Source: Peptostreptococcaceae bacterium
Lineage (GTDB): Bacteria; Bacillota; Clostridia; Peptostreptococcales; BM714
DNA length: 58,611 bases
Direction: 5' to 3'
NCBI GenBank assembly: GCA_016649995.1
Contig: JAENWJ010000005.1
Location: 1 to 58,611, forward strand
In this document: positions 8,244-17,150 of the stretch, one piece after another
How positions within the stretch are numbered: position 1 is the stretch's first letter
Layout: every line of letters begins with the position of its first letter
The notes under the pieces: model-generated
Told to the model about the DNA's origin: nothing
Database searches by the model: none
The model's input: only the letters and a program-made list of their open reading frames with translations
Program-made: the position numbers and the translations under genes

Positions 8244-10034
8244 TTAAATATATCCACAAAGACTGCTCTCAAGTGGGAATGAAAAAACCACATCTGTTCC
8301 CTGTCCTGTGCGGCTTTTGATTCCTATCTCTCCTCCGTGTCCCTCAATTATTTTCTTTGAAATGGACAGACCGAGCCCGGTCCCTCCCAAGCTTCGCGAT
8401 CTTGCCTTGTCTACACGATAGAATCTGTCAAATATCCTGCCCATGTCTTCTTCCGGTATCCCAATGCCTTGGTCCTTGACGGAAATAACGGCCTTATCGT
8501 CATCCTTGGCAAGTGAAATTTCGATAAAAGTGGAATCATCGCTGTATTTTATTGCATTGGAAAGCACATTAAGAAAAACCTGTTCAATCTTGTCGTGGTC
8601 GAAGAAGCCCTCCATTGAATCTGCATCAGTGTTAAAGGATATTTTCATGTCCTTGCTTCCGGCGGTAACATCCATCTTGACGACAGCCTTTCGTATAAGG
8701 TCTACGACATCGTTGCATCCCTTGTTCCACGCCACTTTTTCATAATCGAAATTAGACAATTGGAGAAGGTCCCTGACCAGACGCGTCATGCGATCTGATT
8801 CGCTATCTATCACCGACAGGAACTGCAGAGCAAGCACCTTGTCGTCAACGGCTCCCTCTAGCAGTGTTTCTGTATAACTTTTTATACTTGTAAGCGGAGT
8901 TTTAAGCTCATGTGAAACATTTGCAACAAATTCCTTGCGCATGTTGTCTAATCTTTGCTGTTCGGTGACATCTTGCATGAGGATTACCAATCCTGCGTAT
9001 TCCTTGTGCTCATCGGTAAACGGCGCATAGTCGCTTCTGTAAATTGAGTTGCCCACATTTAATTTCCTGCTTCCAACCCATGAAGGATTGTTTTCGCCTA
9101 TGCTTTTTATCGTAAGATTCTCGTCGTACTTCTCAATTATTTCATCGTAGCCTTTTTCAAGATCCCTTGGCTTAATTCCCAGGATATCCATGGCTTTTGG
9201 ATTGGCATGAATTACGGTTCCCTTCAGGTCCACCGCAAGCAAACCATCTGCCATGTTGTTAAGTATTGTTTCAAGCTTGCTCTTTTCCGAAGAAATTTCC
9301 CCGAGGGTATTCTTTAGTTTATCAGTAAGCTCATTGAACATTTCTCCCAGTCGGCCAATCTCATCGTCAGACTTGACATCAACCTTCTGTTCGAATTCGC
9401 CGTTTGCCATTCTAGACGCCTTTCTTGTAAGCTCTGCAATAGGCTCTGTTACGCTTTTAGCAAGCAAATATCCAAGTATTATTGTTATGAATAGTGCAAG
9501 CATCGTTGCTTGAGTTAGAATCCACTTGGATTCGTCAAGTGTTTCATAAATATCATTTAGGCTATCTCGGATATATAAAATTCCAATGGTTTTTTCCCCT
9601 CTGGTAATAGGAAATACGAGATTCTTTGTGCGTAGCCCCGAATCGCTTTCCAGGTCAAGCTCTCTCACATCGCCCTTCGCGGCATCTATTATAAGTGTAT
9701 ACTCCAATATGTCTATTGCATTTTTCCCTATAAGATTGGCATTGCTCGTGGCTATAATCTGGAAATTCTCATTGATGATGAAAATTTCCTCTCTAAACCC
9801 CTTGGACCATGTGTCAATGGTGCTTTGTATCTTATCCTTCTCCTCGTCGAGGTCGTCATAGGGAGCAACCGACGGCAGAATATAATCCTCGGCAATCCTA
9901 TTGAGCTGGTCACTGACCGCGCTTAAGTGGTATTTCTCGAATTGGTCCACTATATAAACGCCAACAATGGCCATTGCTATGAAAACCAAAAGAAAGTATA
10001 TGATTATGAATCGCCATCTTATGCTTTTAAACAT
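8244..10034 (-). CDS. walK: Sensor histidine kinase WalK
   Basis: 596 residues with the full WalK layout: transmembrane helix 1 (about 10-29), an extracytoplasmic sensor region (30-170), helix 2 (about 173-195), HAMP (196-245), PAS (about 250-355), HisKA with the phospho-accepting His375 (ANVSHELKTP), and an ATPase domain with N box LSNAIKYSDD (491-500), G1 DQGIGI (521-526) and G2 GGTGLGLSI. WalK phosphorylates WalR to set expression of cell-wall hydrolases. It abuts walR with no gap and is the second gene of the operon. Confidence 0.95.
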   Translation of the reverse strand: MFKSIRWRFIIIYFLLVFIAMAIVGVYIVDQFEKYHLSAVSDQLNRIAEDYILPSVAPYDDLDEEKDKIQSTIDTWSKGFREEIFIINENFQIIATSNANLIGKNAIDILEYTLIIDAAKGDVRELDLESDSGLRTKNLVFPITRGEKTIGILYIRDSLNDIYETLDESKWILTQATMLALFITIILGYLLAKSVTEPIAELTRKASRMANGEFEQKVDVKSDDEIGRLGEMFNELTDKLKNTLGEISSEKSKLETILNNMADGLLAVDLKGTVIHANPKAMDILGIKPRDLEKGYDEIIEKYDENLTIKSIGENNPSWVGSRKLNVGNSIYRSDYAPFTDEHKEYAGLVILMQDVTEQQRLDNMRKEFVANVSHELKTPLTSIKSYTETLLEGAVDDKVLALQFLSVIDSESDRMTRLVRDLLQLSNFDYEKVAWNKGCNDVVDLIRKAVVKMDVTAGSKDMKISFNTDADSMEGFFDHDKIEQVFLNVLSNAIKYSDDSTFIEISLAKDDDKAVISVKDQGIGIPEEDMGRIFDRFYRVDKARSRSLGGTGLGLSISKKIIEGHGGEIGIKSRTGQGTDVVFSFPLESSLCGYI

Positions 10035-10721
10035 CTACTTCCTCCTGAAATAATAACCTACCCCTCTTTTGGTCAGCACATACGTGGGATTAGATGAATC
10101 ATCCTCAATCTTTTCCCTAAGCCTTCTTACCGTAACATCAACAGTCCTGATGTCTCCGTAGTATTCATAGCCCCATACATCCTTAAGCAGCTGCTCCCTA
10201 TTGAATACCTGGTTTTCCTGCGTAGCCATGAATTTAAGGAGTTCGAATTCACGAAGCGTCAACTCAATGATTTCCTCTCTTTTTTTAACCTCGTATTTGT
10301 CTACGTCAATGGACAAATCCCCGGAAACTATTCGGCTGCCTGTATTTGTGGTGTCTATCTTGACCCTTCTGAGATTCGCCTTTACTCTGGCTATAAGCTC
10401 CCTCATTCCAAAAGGCTTTGTTATATAGTCGTCCGCTCCCAGTTCCAAGCCCAGAACCTTGTCCACTTCCTCTTCCTTGGCGGTTATCATTATTATCGGT
10501 ATATTCATGGTTTCGCGAATTTTTTTGCACACTTGGAAGCCGTCCATCTTCGGCAACATTATATCAAGAAGAACCAAATCCGGATTTGACTGAAAAATTA
10601 CGCGCAACGCTTCCTCTCCATCATAGGCAACCATTGCTTCAAATCCCTCTTTTTCTAAATTGTATTTGATTATGTCGGAGATCGGTTTTTCATCATCCAC
10701 TATCAATATTTTTCTAGACAT
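10035..10721 (-). CDS. walR: Response regulator WalR
   Basis: 228 residues from the chosen start: an N-terminal receiver domain (1-120) with phospho-acceptor Asp53 (LVLLDIMLP), acidic pocket Asp9/Asp10 and the KPFGMRELIARV switch region, then an OmpR-type winged helix domain (about 130-228) ending RRLREKIEDDSSNPTYVLTKR-like. ATG at 10721 follows GGAGG (10729-10733) by seven bases; an upstream ATG at 10736 would place that Shine-Dalgarno inside the gene, so the shorter form is preferred. WalR is the usually essential regulator of peptidoglycan turnover. A good sigma-A promoter lies just upstream and is overlapped by a DnaA-box-like word. Confidence 0.96.
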   Translation of the reverse strand: MSRKILIVDDEKPISDIIKYNLEKEGFEAMVAYDGEEALRVIFQSNPDLVLLDIMLPKMDGFQVCKKIRETMNIPIIMITAKEEEVDKVLGLELGADDYITKPFGMRELIARVKANLRRVKIDTTNTGSRIVSGDLSIDVDKYEVKKREEIIELTLREFELLKFMATQENQVFNREQLLKDVWGYEYYGDIRTVDVTVRRLREKIEDDSSNPTYVLTKRGVGYYFRRK

Positions 10722-10759
10722 GATTTTTCCTCCCATTAATTGCTTTTCATTCTGTTTTC

Positions 10760-10788
10760 ATGATATCTTTTTGAATGGCCATTGTCCA
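10760..10788 (-). promoter_or_regulatory. Sigma-A promoter of the walRK operon
   Basis: On the minus strand TGGACA (10788-10783) and TATCAT (10765-10760) are separated by exactly 17 bp, each matching the consensus at five of six positions. The transcript would start near 10753, about 30 bases before the walR ATG. The -35 hexamer is part of a TGTGGACAA 9-mer (10790-10782). Confidence 0.65.
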
Positions 10789-10790
10789 CA
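10782..10790 (+). other. DnaA-box-like 9-mer overlapping walR -35
   Basis: TTGTCCACA differs at one position from the DnaA-box consensus TTATCCACA. The identical 9-mer occurs twice in the cluster at 17496-17513. Here it covers the -35 of the walR promoter and directly follows the upstream capA-like stop codon. Confidence 0.35.
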
Positions 10791-11960
10791 TTATTGTTGA
10801 CAGCTAAAGGAATAGCTAAGGCTCTTTTCTTTTTCTTCAAGCACTGTTCCCATATCCTTTGAAAGAAGTGATATTTTATCCATAATTTCCCTTAGCTTCT
10901 CGCCTTCCGGAACGATTGGCTCGCTTTTATCCTTCACATAAAGTGGATGCAGTGATAAGGATGTCAGATTCCCTCGGACTATTTCAATTTCCGCAACCAT
11001 TCCCTGCTTGTTGTTTTCATTGTTCTGATCGAAGATATAGTTTCCAAGGCTGTAAAGAATCGGCCGGCCCCTGTATATTTCAAGGCCCTGCAAAACATGG
11101 GGATGATGTCCTATTATAATATCTGCTCCGGCATCTATAAGAGCGTGGGCCACGCGCCTTTGCTCCTCCGTTTCCATGTTTGATTCCTCTATTCCCCAAT
11201 GGAGTGAAACTGCAACAAGATCGACCCTGCTTTTTAGCTTTTTTATATCATCTATGATGGGACCAAGATCCATTGGCGCAGTTCCCGGAACATCTTTTTC
11301 CGCAACAAATTTCCGTCTTTCCTGGTAGCTCCAAAAATAGTATGAAAACTCATTGTAAGCCAGAAAGCCTATTGAAGTATCTCCCTTTTTAAAAATTTCA
11401 GGTTTCCTTGCCGCCTCAATATCCTTGCCTGCCCCTACATGACCTATGCCCTCTTCTTCAAGAAATGCTATGGTGTCGGAAAGCGCCTCATTTCCATAAT
11501 CCAGTATGTGGTTGTTTGCAAGAGAGAGAATCGAAAATCCGGCTTCCTTCAAAAGTTCCGCCTTATTTGGGGAAGCCCTGAGCCAAATGCCCTTTTCTAA
11601 AAGCTTTTGTCCCTTTTCAGATAGGGAACATTCAAGGTTTCCGAAAAGCACATCCGATCTGCTAAAAACAGTTGAAAATCCTCTATATGCGCTTTCCCCT
11701 CCATTATCATCCAAAAGCCTTCCAACTCTTCTTCCAAGCATAATATCGCCGGTTGCAGAAAGAACAATTCTTCTATTTTCAATCAAAGCTTCGTATTCAT
11801 ACCAAAGCTTGCGCCCTTCTTCCAAGGAAACCGTGGACAGATTTGTTTCATTCTCGATTTTCACCAATAACGCAGAATCCTTGAAGGGTATTTCTCTCGC
11901 ATCCGAAGAACATCCGGTCAATAGAATAGCAAGCGATAGAAGCATAATCAATTTTTCCAT
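10791..11960 (-). CDS. CapA/PgsA-like metallophosphatase-fold lipoprotein
   Basis: 389 residues from the chosen ATG at 11960, which has AAGGTGG upstream and gives a clean lipoprotein signal peptide (MEKLIMLLSLAILLTGC, lipobox LTGC). An ATG at 12047 would add 29 residues and destroy the signal. The mature domain has the CapA/YwtB (PF09587) metallophosphatase motifs in order: TGDIMLGRRVG, GNLECSLSE, ANNHILDYG, SLHWGIEE and GHHPHVLQG. Relatives take part in poly-gamma-glutamate synthesis or other surface-polymer metabolism; no capB/capC genes are nearby, so that pathway is uncertain. It lies between the M23 peptidase terminator and walR. Confidence 0.85.
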   Translation of the reverse strand: MEKLIMLLSLAILLTGCSSDAREIPFKDSALLVKIENETNLSTVSLEEGRKLWYEYEALIENRRIVLSATGDIMLGRRVGRLLDDNGGESAYRGFSTVFSRSDVLFGNLECSLSEKGQKLLEKGIWLRASPNKAELLKEAGFSILSLANNHILDYGNEALSDTIAFLEEEGIGHVGAGKDIEAARKPEIFKKGDTSIGFLAYNEFSYYFWSYQERRKFVAEKDVPGTAPMDLGPIIDDIKKLKSRVDLVAVSLHWGIEESNMETEEQRRVAHALIDAGADIIIGHHPHVLQGLEIYRGRPILYSLGNYIFDQNNENNKQGMVAEIEIVRGNLTSLSLHPLYVKDKSEPIVPEGEKLREIMDKISLLSKDMGTVLEEKEKSLSYSFSCQQ

Positions 11961-11984
11961 TTCCGCCACCTTTTTCGCAATATT

Positions 11985-12012
11985 GAAAAACAGGTCCGAA
12001 GACCTGTTTTTA
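11985..12012 (-). terminator. Intrinsic terminator after the M23 peptidase gene
   Basis: A 10-bp stem AAAACAGGTC/GACCTGTTTT closes a TTCG tetraloop when read on the minus strand and ends in a T tract. The stem overlaps the peptidase stop codon (12010-12012). Confidence 0.85.
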
Positions 12013-13245
12013 GAAGTTAACATAATTTCTAGGGTTCTGTGGAACACCGTTTTTTCTTGTTTCGAAGTGAAGGTGCGGTCCTGTGCTTACCCCCGTATTG
12101 CCGCTTAGGGCAATCTGTTCATCCTTATACACTCTGTCTCCCGCGCCAACTAAAAGCTTGCTCAGGTGTGCGTACCTTGTTTCCATATTAGCTCCATGGT
12201 CTATTATGACAATGTAGCCGTAACCGCTTCTGTATCCGGCAAAGGTTATTACCCCTCCATCTGCTGCGCGAACAGATGTCCTTGTCGACATTCCTATGTC
12301 TATCCCTTCGTGCCGCCTTCCCCATCGCCATCCGAATTCGGATGTTACAGAACCTCTATTGGCAGGCTTCTTGAAAGATCCTGTGCCAATCTTGGGGGGT
12401 AGAGCCTTTGTCCCTTTGTATGTTATCTGAGTCACAGGTTCCTTTGTTATTTCTTCACTCAAGATTTCTCTCTGATACTCAATTCCGTTTGCCCGGACTA
12501 TTTTTGCCTCTACCGTCCGTGTTCCGTCCTGCCCTGACCTTTTTATTCTGTATTCATCCTTATATATTCCCGAATTGTCTTCGTAAACCTTATCGCAAGG
12601 GATAACTTCATCGTAGACCTTGTTTTCTGTCGTCATAACCGTTATAAACGGCTTCGGCACAAGAAGATTCAACTTTTGCCCTATCTGGAGCGCCCTCGGA
12701 GAAACATCGGGGTTTGCCGCTTCCAAATCTGCAACATGTATTCCATAAAGTTCGGCTATCTTTCCGAAATAATCGCCTTTTTCTATTACATGAACCTTTT
12801 TCTCTTTTGTCCCACGCTTTATGTATTCGAGAATTTCTTCACTTTCTCCAATCAATTCATGCGGTACCGGTTCCTCAACTACTTCAACTTTTTCCTTAAA
12901 ATATAATTCGAGTATCTTTACGCCATCTTCCCTGTCAACGAAAGGCTCTATCAATTTCTCTAAAATTCCCTCGGCTTCAGAGCGCGTATCAAGTCCGGCT
13001 ATTATATCTCCGTCCACCTCTATTGCGAACGACCGCAGCCTTACCTTCAAAAGTTCTTCTACATCTCGTTTGATTTCCTGAGGATACATCGTTTCCACTG
13101 CGATGTCAGTTGTCTGTGTGTCCGCATATGCCGACACGGGTACCACTAAAGAAATTGCCAAGGCTCCCGCTAAGGCAATGGAAAATACTTTTGCTGCTTT
13201 TTCAAGCTTAATTAAGCCTGTTAAAAAGGTCTCTCTTTTTTGCAT
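12010..13245 (-). CDS. Cell-wall peptidase with LysM, G5 and M23 domains
   Basis: 411 residues from the ATG at 13245, which has AGGGG six bases upstream; a frame from 13266 adds seven residues. After an N-terminal membrane/signal segment (about 18-45, VFSIALAGALAISLVVPVSAYA) comes a region of unknown role, a LysM peptidoglycan-binding motif (about 135-185, HVIEKGDYFGKIAELYGI), a G5 domain (about 190-270) and a C-terminal M23 zinc endopeptidase with TSEFGWRWGRRHEGIDIG and the zinc-binding HLHFE. M23 enzymes cut peptide cross-links. The position beside walRK suits a WalR-regulated hydrolase, though no WalR box was found. It is divergent from the dnaD-like gene. Confidence 0.9.
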   Translation of the reverse strand: MQKRETFLTGLIKLEKAAKVFSIALAGALAISLVVPVSAYADTQTTDIAVETMYPQEIKRDVEELLKVRLRSFAIEVDGDIIAGLDTRSEAEGILEKLIEPFVDREDGVKILELYFKEKVEVVEEPVPHELIGESEEILEYIKRGTKEKKVHVIEKGDYFGKIAELYGIHVADLEAANPDVSPRALQIGQKLNLLVPKPFITVMTTENKVYDEVIPCDKVYEDNSGIYKDEYRIKRSGQDGTRTVEAKIVRANGIEYQREILSEEITKEPVTQITYKGTKALPPKIGTGSFKKPANRGSVTSEFGWRWGRRHEGIDIGMSTRTSVRAADGGVITFAGYRSGYGYIVIIDHGANMETRYAHLSKLLVGAGDRVYKDEQIALSGNTGVSTGPHLHFETRKNGVPQNPRNYVNF

Positions 13246-13418
13246 ACTTAACCCCTGTCGTTTCATCTTTTTATAAAAACAGAAAATACTCTCCCATTAT
13301 GTTCGACTATGTTTGACACTTTCTATATTAAAACCTTTTTTTGCCGAACAATTCAATCCTTTTTCCCAATCGTTAATTTGTTTTTATCTTGGCTATATAC
13401 GATTGGCTTATTTAGATA

Positions 13419-13427
13419 TGTTATACT
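13419..13427 (+). promoter_or_regulatory. Candidate extended -10 promoter for dnaD-dnaI
   Basis: TGtTATACT at 13419-13427 is an extended -10 element about 38 bases before the dnaD-like ATG. No good -35 lies 17 bp upstream, as is common for extended -10 promoters. Confidence 0.45.
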
Positions 13428-13464
13428 AGCATATAAGACGAATTATTGCAATGGGGGAGTTGCC

Positions 13465-14508
13465 ATGACCTTTACAAGAAAAACAACGGAAGTCGATTTC
13501 GGTAGCACTTCCATAGAAAATATTTTTATAAACGACCTGATGCCGGGAGCGCCCGGCACATATGTAAAGGTCTACCTTATGGGTTACAAGTACGCTTGCG
13601 ATAAGGACCTTGGAATGAACTTCAGCAACAAAATGCTCTCTCGCCATCTTAACTTAACAGTCGAGGATGTGCTTGGAGCCTGGGCCTTTTGGGAAGGCAA
13701 AGGAATAATAAGAAAAATCCCATCAAACAAAACGGATGCGACTGATTTCTCGGTAGAATTCTTTTCCTTGAGACAGCTGTTTATCGACAATAATTTCAGT
13801 TCAAACACCATTCCTCGTCCGAAGGCATTTGTAGCGTCCCCAAGTAGGAGCCCTGAAGCTCTACGTTCAGACTCCGAAACATCTAAGATGTTTGAATCCA
13901 TAGAGGACATAATCGGGCGTCCCATTTCAGTCAATGAGGCCGTCGAAATTTCCGAATACATGGAGGCCTACTCAATGCACCCCGTAATGGTAATAGAGGC
14001 CTATTCAACTGCAAGCGAAAAAAGAGGCATCCATACATCCAAATACATTGGCGGCATTTTGAAAAACTGGTTTGACAAAGGCGTCTTTTCTATCAAGGAC
14101 CTTGAATCAAGGAGAAACGAAGAGTCTATTCTGCAATTCCAATACAAGCGCATATTCGACGCATTGGGCTTTTCGGGACGAAATCCCTCCAATGCGGAAA
14201 AGAAACTGATGGACCAATGGATATCTGAATGGAAATTCCCAATAGACATGATTTTAAAGGCCTGTGAAAATACTATATACACTTCAAAGCCAAGCATAAA
14301 ATATATACACAGCATCTTGACAGCGTGGCAAAAGGATGGAATACAGACTCCTGAAGCCGTAGAAAAAAACAATGCAAAAAGAAAGGCGAGGCCTTCCATC
14401 CCCGCTGCTAGGGGCAATAACAAGTTTCACAACTTCAAGCAGACAGCCCCAGATTATTCGGAAGACGAATTGGAAAAAATACTGAAGGAAATAAACAACC
14501 TAAAATAA
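13465..14508 (+). CDS. DnaD-domain primosome protein
   Basis: 347 residues from the ATG at 13465, which follows GGGGGAG (13453-13459); the longer frame from 13309 lacks a ribosome-binding site. The protein has an N-terminal winged-helix-like domain (about 1-100) and two DnaD/DnaB-like C-terminal repeats (about 135-210 and 225-300, each ending in a YIxxILxxW-type motif: YIGGILKNW and YIHSILTAW). DnaD-family proteins act in helicase loading at oriC and in replication restart. The gene overlaps functionally with the adjacent dnaI helicase loader ten bases downstream, a common clostridial pair. It is transcribed head-on to replication. Confidence 0.88.
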   Translation: MTFTRKTTEVDFGSTSIENIFINDLMPGAPGTYVKVYLMGYKYACDKDLGMNFSNKMLSRHLNLTVEDVLGAWAFWEGKGIIRKIPSNKTDATDFSVEFFSLRQLFIDNNFSSNTIPRPKAFVASPSRSPEALRSDSETSKMFESIEDIIGRPISVNEAVEISEYMEAYSMHPVMVIEAYSTASEKRGIHTSKYIGGILKNWFDKGVFSIKDLESRRNEESILQFQYKRIFDALGFSGRNPSNAEKKLMDQWISEWKFPIDMILKACENTIYTSKPSIKYIHSILTAWQKDGIQTPEAVEKNNAKRKARPSIPAARGNNKFHNFKQTAPDYSEDELEKILKEINNLK

Positions 14509-14518
14509 GGATGGTTCC

Positions 14519-15520
14519 ATGAAAAACAATTATATCAAGGATATCATGAAAGAATACGAAGAAATACGAAGAAGGAACGAGCAAGCTTTGGATCAAAGAA
14601 TAGGCGAAGTATACAAAAAAATACCCACCCTTCGGAAAATAGATTCCGAGCTGGCTTCAACCGGCGCGGGAATCGCTCGCATTACACTTTCCGGAACTTC
14701 AGATTCTGAATCAGAGATAAAAAAACTCAAAGACCATGTAGACTCTATTCGAAGAGAAAAGGCCTTTCTTTTGACTGAAAATAATTTTCCGCTTTCGTAC
14801 CTTAATCTTCAATATGATTGTGAAAACTGCAAGGATACCGGTTTCGATTCATCCGGAACGCGCTGCAGCTGTTTTAAGCAGAAATTAATTTCAAAAGCAT
14901 ACCACATGTCAAACATCGAATCAGTCATAGAGCGGGAAAATTTTAAAACTTTCAATCTCGATCTTTTTTCAGATGCCCCCTATGGGGATGAAAAATTGAC
15001 GCCAAAACAAAATATAAGCCAGAACCTGAGCATATGTGAAGGATTCACCTTTACTTTCAAAGATCCCAAAGAAAAGAATCTAATTCTGTACGGTCAGCCG
15101 GGACTAGGAAAAACCTTTCTCTGCAATTGCATAGCGAAGGCCCTCATAGACAAGGGATACATCGTCGTATATCAGACAGCCTTCAAGATTCTCGAAATTC
15201 TTGAAAAGCACAAGTTTTCCCGGGAAAAGGATTTTGCCGTAGAAATGGCATACAATTTGCTTTTTGATTCAGACCTATTGATAATTGACGACTTGGGAAC
15301 CGAAATGACGAATGCCTTTACGAATTCCGAACTCTTCAACATACTGAATTCGAGGCTACTGGCATCGAAAAAAACTGTCGTTTCCACAAATCTTTCGCGC
15401 CTTGAGATGTCCCAAGTCTACAGCTACCGTATATCTTCAAGGATAAACGCGTACTACACGCCTCTTAAATTTTTCGGCAAGGACATACGTTTGGTTTCGC
15501 AATCAAAAGAACATAGATAG
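14519..15520 (+). CDS. dnaI: Helicase loader, DnaC/DnaI-type AAA+ ATPase
   Basis: 333 residues. An N-terminal helical region (1-95) is followed by a cysteine cluster, Cys101, Cys104, Cys116 and Cys118, likely binding zinc as in DnaI, and then an AAA+ domain with Walker A GQPGLGKT (192-199) and Walker B LLIIDDLGTE. It loads the replicative helicase DnaB (encoded at 18139-19464) onto DNA together with DnaD and DnaA. ATG at 14519 lies ten bases after the dnaD-like stop with an AAGGATGG site. No operon partner follows; a fold-back element and convergent purA lie downstream. Confidence 0.92.
   Translation: MKNNYIKDIMKEYEEIRRRNEQALDQRIGEVYKKIPTLRKIDSELASTGAGIARITLSGTSDSESEIKKLKDHVDSIRREKAFLLTENNFPLSYLNLQYDCENCKDTGFDSSGTRCSCFKQKLISKAYHMSNIESVIERENFKTFNLDLFSDAPYGDEKLTPKQNISQNLSICEGFTFTFKDPKEKNLILYGQPGLGKTFLCNCIAKALIDKGYIVVYQTAFKILEILEKHKFSREKDFAVEMAYNLLFDSDLLIIDDLGTEMTNAFTNSELFNILNSRLLASKKTVVSTNLSRLEMSQVYSYRISSRINAYYTPLKFFGKDIRLVSQSKEHR
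15215..15228. other. NBS-like palindrome inside dnaI
   Basis: TTTTCCCGGGAAAA keeps the inner 12-bp palindrome of the Noc-binding consensus and differs only at the two end bases. Confidence 0.35.
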
Positions 15521-15731
15521 CAAAAGAAGCTTGCAGCTTGCAGTTGGCAGGAAAATCCAAACATCAAAGACTTAAAAACAAAAATACAAGAGCTTGCCGT
15601 TCCGAATGCGAAATGCATATCAGGTTGGTTTTGCCCTTGTATTGTTTTTTGATTTGCTTTGCGATTTTTCTCTTTTTTCCTCTTTTCCTGCCAACTACCC
15701 GCAGCATGCTGCATGCTGCCCGCTATCTTTT
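15521..15731. repeat. Fold-back (large inverted repeat) element between convergent dnaI and purA
   Basis: The 211-bp gap can fold on itself. A perfect 14-bp arm AGTTGGCAGGAAAA (15542-15555) pairs with TTTTCCTGCCAACT (15683-15696), an inner ATACAAG (15584-15590) pairs with CTTGTAT (15636-15642), and outer GATAGC and GCAGC words recur inverted. GC-rich tracts (AGCTTGCAGCTTGCAG; GCAGCATGCTGCATGCTGC) flank the arms. It could serve as a bidirectional terminator, or be a MITE/REP-like unit. No open frame or target-site duplication is evident. Confidence 0.6.
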
Positions 15732-17018
15732 CTATCTAAAAATCTTGTCGCGAACGATAGTCTGGCTTCTTTTGGGTCCGATTGATACAATTTTTATTGG
15801 AACATCCACCAATTCTTCTATCCTGTTGATGTATTTCTTTGCGTTTTCAGGTAGATCCTCGAAGGACTTTATTCCGGTAATGTCTTCATTCCAGCCCTCG
15901 AAGGTTTCATACACCGGATTGGCATCTGCCAAGTCCTTAAGACTCGCAGGGAAATGTTCTACTCTATTGCCTCTAATATCATAAGCTATGCAAATTTTAA
16001 TCTCTTCAACGCCGGTAAGCACATCGAGAAGCATGAGCGCAATGGATGTCATACCGTTTATTCTTGACGAATACCTTACCATTACCGCATCAAACCATCC
16101 GCAACGCCTAGGTCTTCCAGTGACCGTTCCGAATTCATTGCCCGCTTTTCGTATCCTGTTTCCGATTTCGTTATCCTGTTCAGTAACGAATGGTCCTTTT
16201 CCAACCCTTGTAGTATAGGCTTTCGCGATTCCCAAAACCTCTTCGATGCAGTTGGGTCCTATTCCCGTACCCACGGCAAATCCTCCGGAGATTGGATGCG
16301 AGCTTGTAACAAACGGGTATGTCCCGAAATCGATGTCGAGAAGAGTTCCCTGCGCGCCTTCAAAAAGCACTTTTTTTCCGGCTTTAACCGCTTCGTAAAG
16401 CGTAACTGTAGTATCTTCAACATATGGACGAAGCTTTTCCGCATATTCCAAATATGCCTTTAGCATTTCTTCCTCGTCGAATGGATCTCCTCCGTATATC
16501 TTTTGTATGACATTGTTCTTGCGCTTCAATTGATGAGAAAGCTTCTCTCTAAAAACCTCTTCATCCATGAGGTCGCACATTCTTATTCCGCTTCTTTCCA
16601 CTTTGTCCATGTAGCAGGGTCCGATTCCGTTTTTAGTAGTGCCTATCCGGTTGTCCCCACGTGAACGTTCCGCCAAATCATCAAGCCCCTTATGATATGG
16701 GAAAATCAGATGTGTACGGTCGCTTATTCGTATATTTTTAGTGCATATGCCCTCTTTTTCAAGTTTTTCAACTTCATTTAGAAATCCCTCGGGATCAAGG
16801 ACAACTCCATTTCCTATTATATTGATGGCTTCAGGATTCAAAATACCGGACGGTATCAGCCTGAGAGCGTATCTCTTGTCTCCCACAACAACCGTATGAC
16901 CGGCATTGTTCCCGCCCTGTCCGCGAACAACAACATCGGATTGGCTTGCCAGGAAGTCAATAACCTTCCCCTTTCCTTCGTCTCCCCATTGTGCTCCGGT
17001 GATAACTACTGTTGACAT
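15732..17018 (-). CDS. purA: Adenylosuccinate synthetase
   Basis: 428 residues, full family length. It catalyses GTP-dependent condensation of IMP and aspartate, the first committed step to AMP. The N-terminal GAQWGDEGKGKVID holds the catalytic Asp13 and GTP-binding loop; NNAGHTVV, the GTTKNGIGPCYMDK switch loop, the FEGAQGTLLDID segment and the C-terminal ISIGPKRSQTI are all family motifs. A sigma-A promoter sits upstream. It is monocistronic and convergent with dnaI. No purine riboswitch was seen in its leader. Confidence 0.97.
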   Translation of the reverse strand: MSTVVITGAQWGDEGKGKVIDFLASQSDVVVRGQGGNNAGHTVVVGDKRYALRLIPSGILNPEAINIIGNGVVLDPEGFLNEVEKLEKEGICTKNIRISDRTHLIFPYHKGLDDLAERSRGDNRIGTTKNGIGPCYMDKVERSGIRMCDLMDEEVFREKLSHQLKRKNNVIQKIYGGDPFDEEEMLKAYLEYAEKLRPYVEDTTVTLYEAVKAGKKVLFEGAQGTLLDIDFGTYPFVTSSHPISGGFAVGTGIGPNCIEEVLGIAKAYTTRVGKGPFVTEQDNEIGNRIRKAGNEFGTVTGRPRRCGWFDAVMVRYSSRINGMTSIALMLLDVLTGVEEIKICIAYDIRGNRVEHFPASLKDLADANPVYETFEGWNEDITGIKSFEDLPENAKKYINRIEELVDVPIKIVSIGPKRSQTIVRDKIFR

Positions 17019-17070
17019 GCTTACACCTTCCTTATATGTGATGATTTATTTTCTACGCCTAACCCATTAA

Positions 17071-17099
17071 ATATTAACAGAATTTTGCCATGGCGTCAA
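17071..17099 (-). promoter_or_regulatory. Sigma-A promoter of purA
   Basis: TTGACG (17099-17094) and TAATAT (17076-17071) on the minus strand are 17 bp apart, five and four matches to consensus. The leader to the ATG would be about 45 bases. Confidence 0.6.
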
Positions 17100-17150
17100 T
17101 TTTATACGAATATTTTCCATCTATTTCTGTAAAACATTCGATATATATTG

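Noticed and set aside
13309-13464. 52-residue N-terminal extension of the DnaD-like protein
   Set aside because: It has no ribosome-binding site, includes the likely promoter, and the internal ATG at 13465 has GGGGGAG.
17019-17150. Purine riboswitch upstream of purA
   Set aside because: The leader lacks the conserved purine-aptamer core words and terminator; it is short and fully explained by a promoter and ribosome-binding site.
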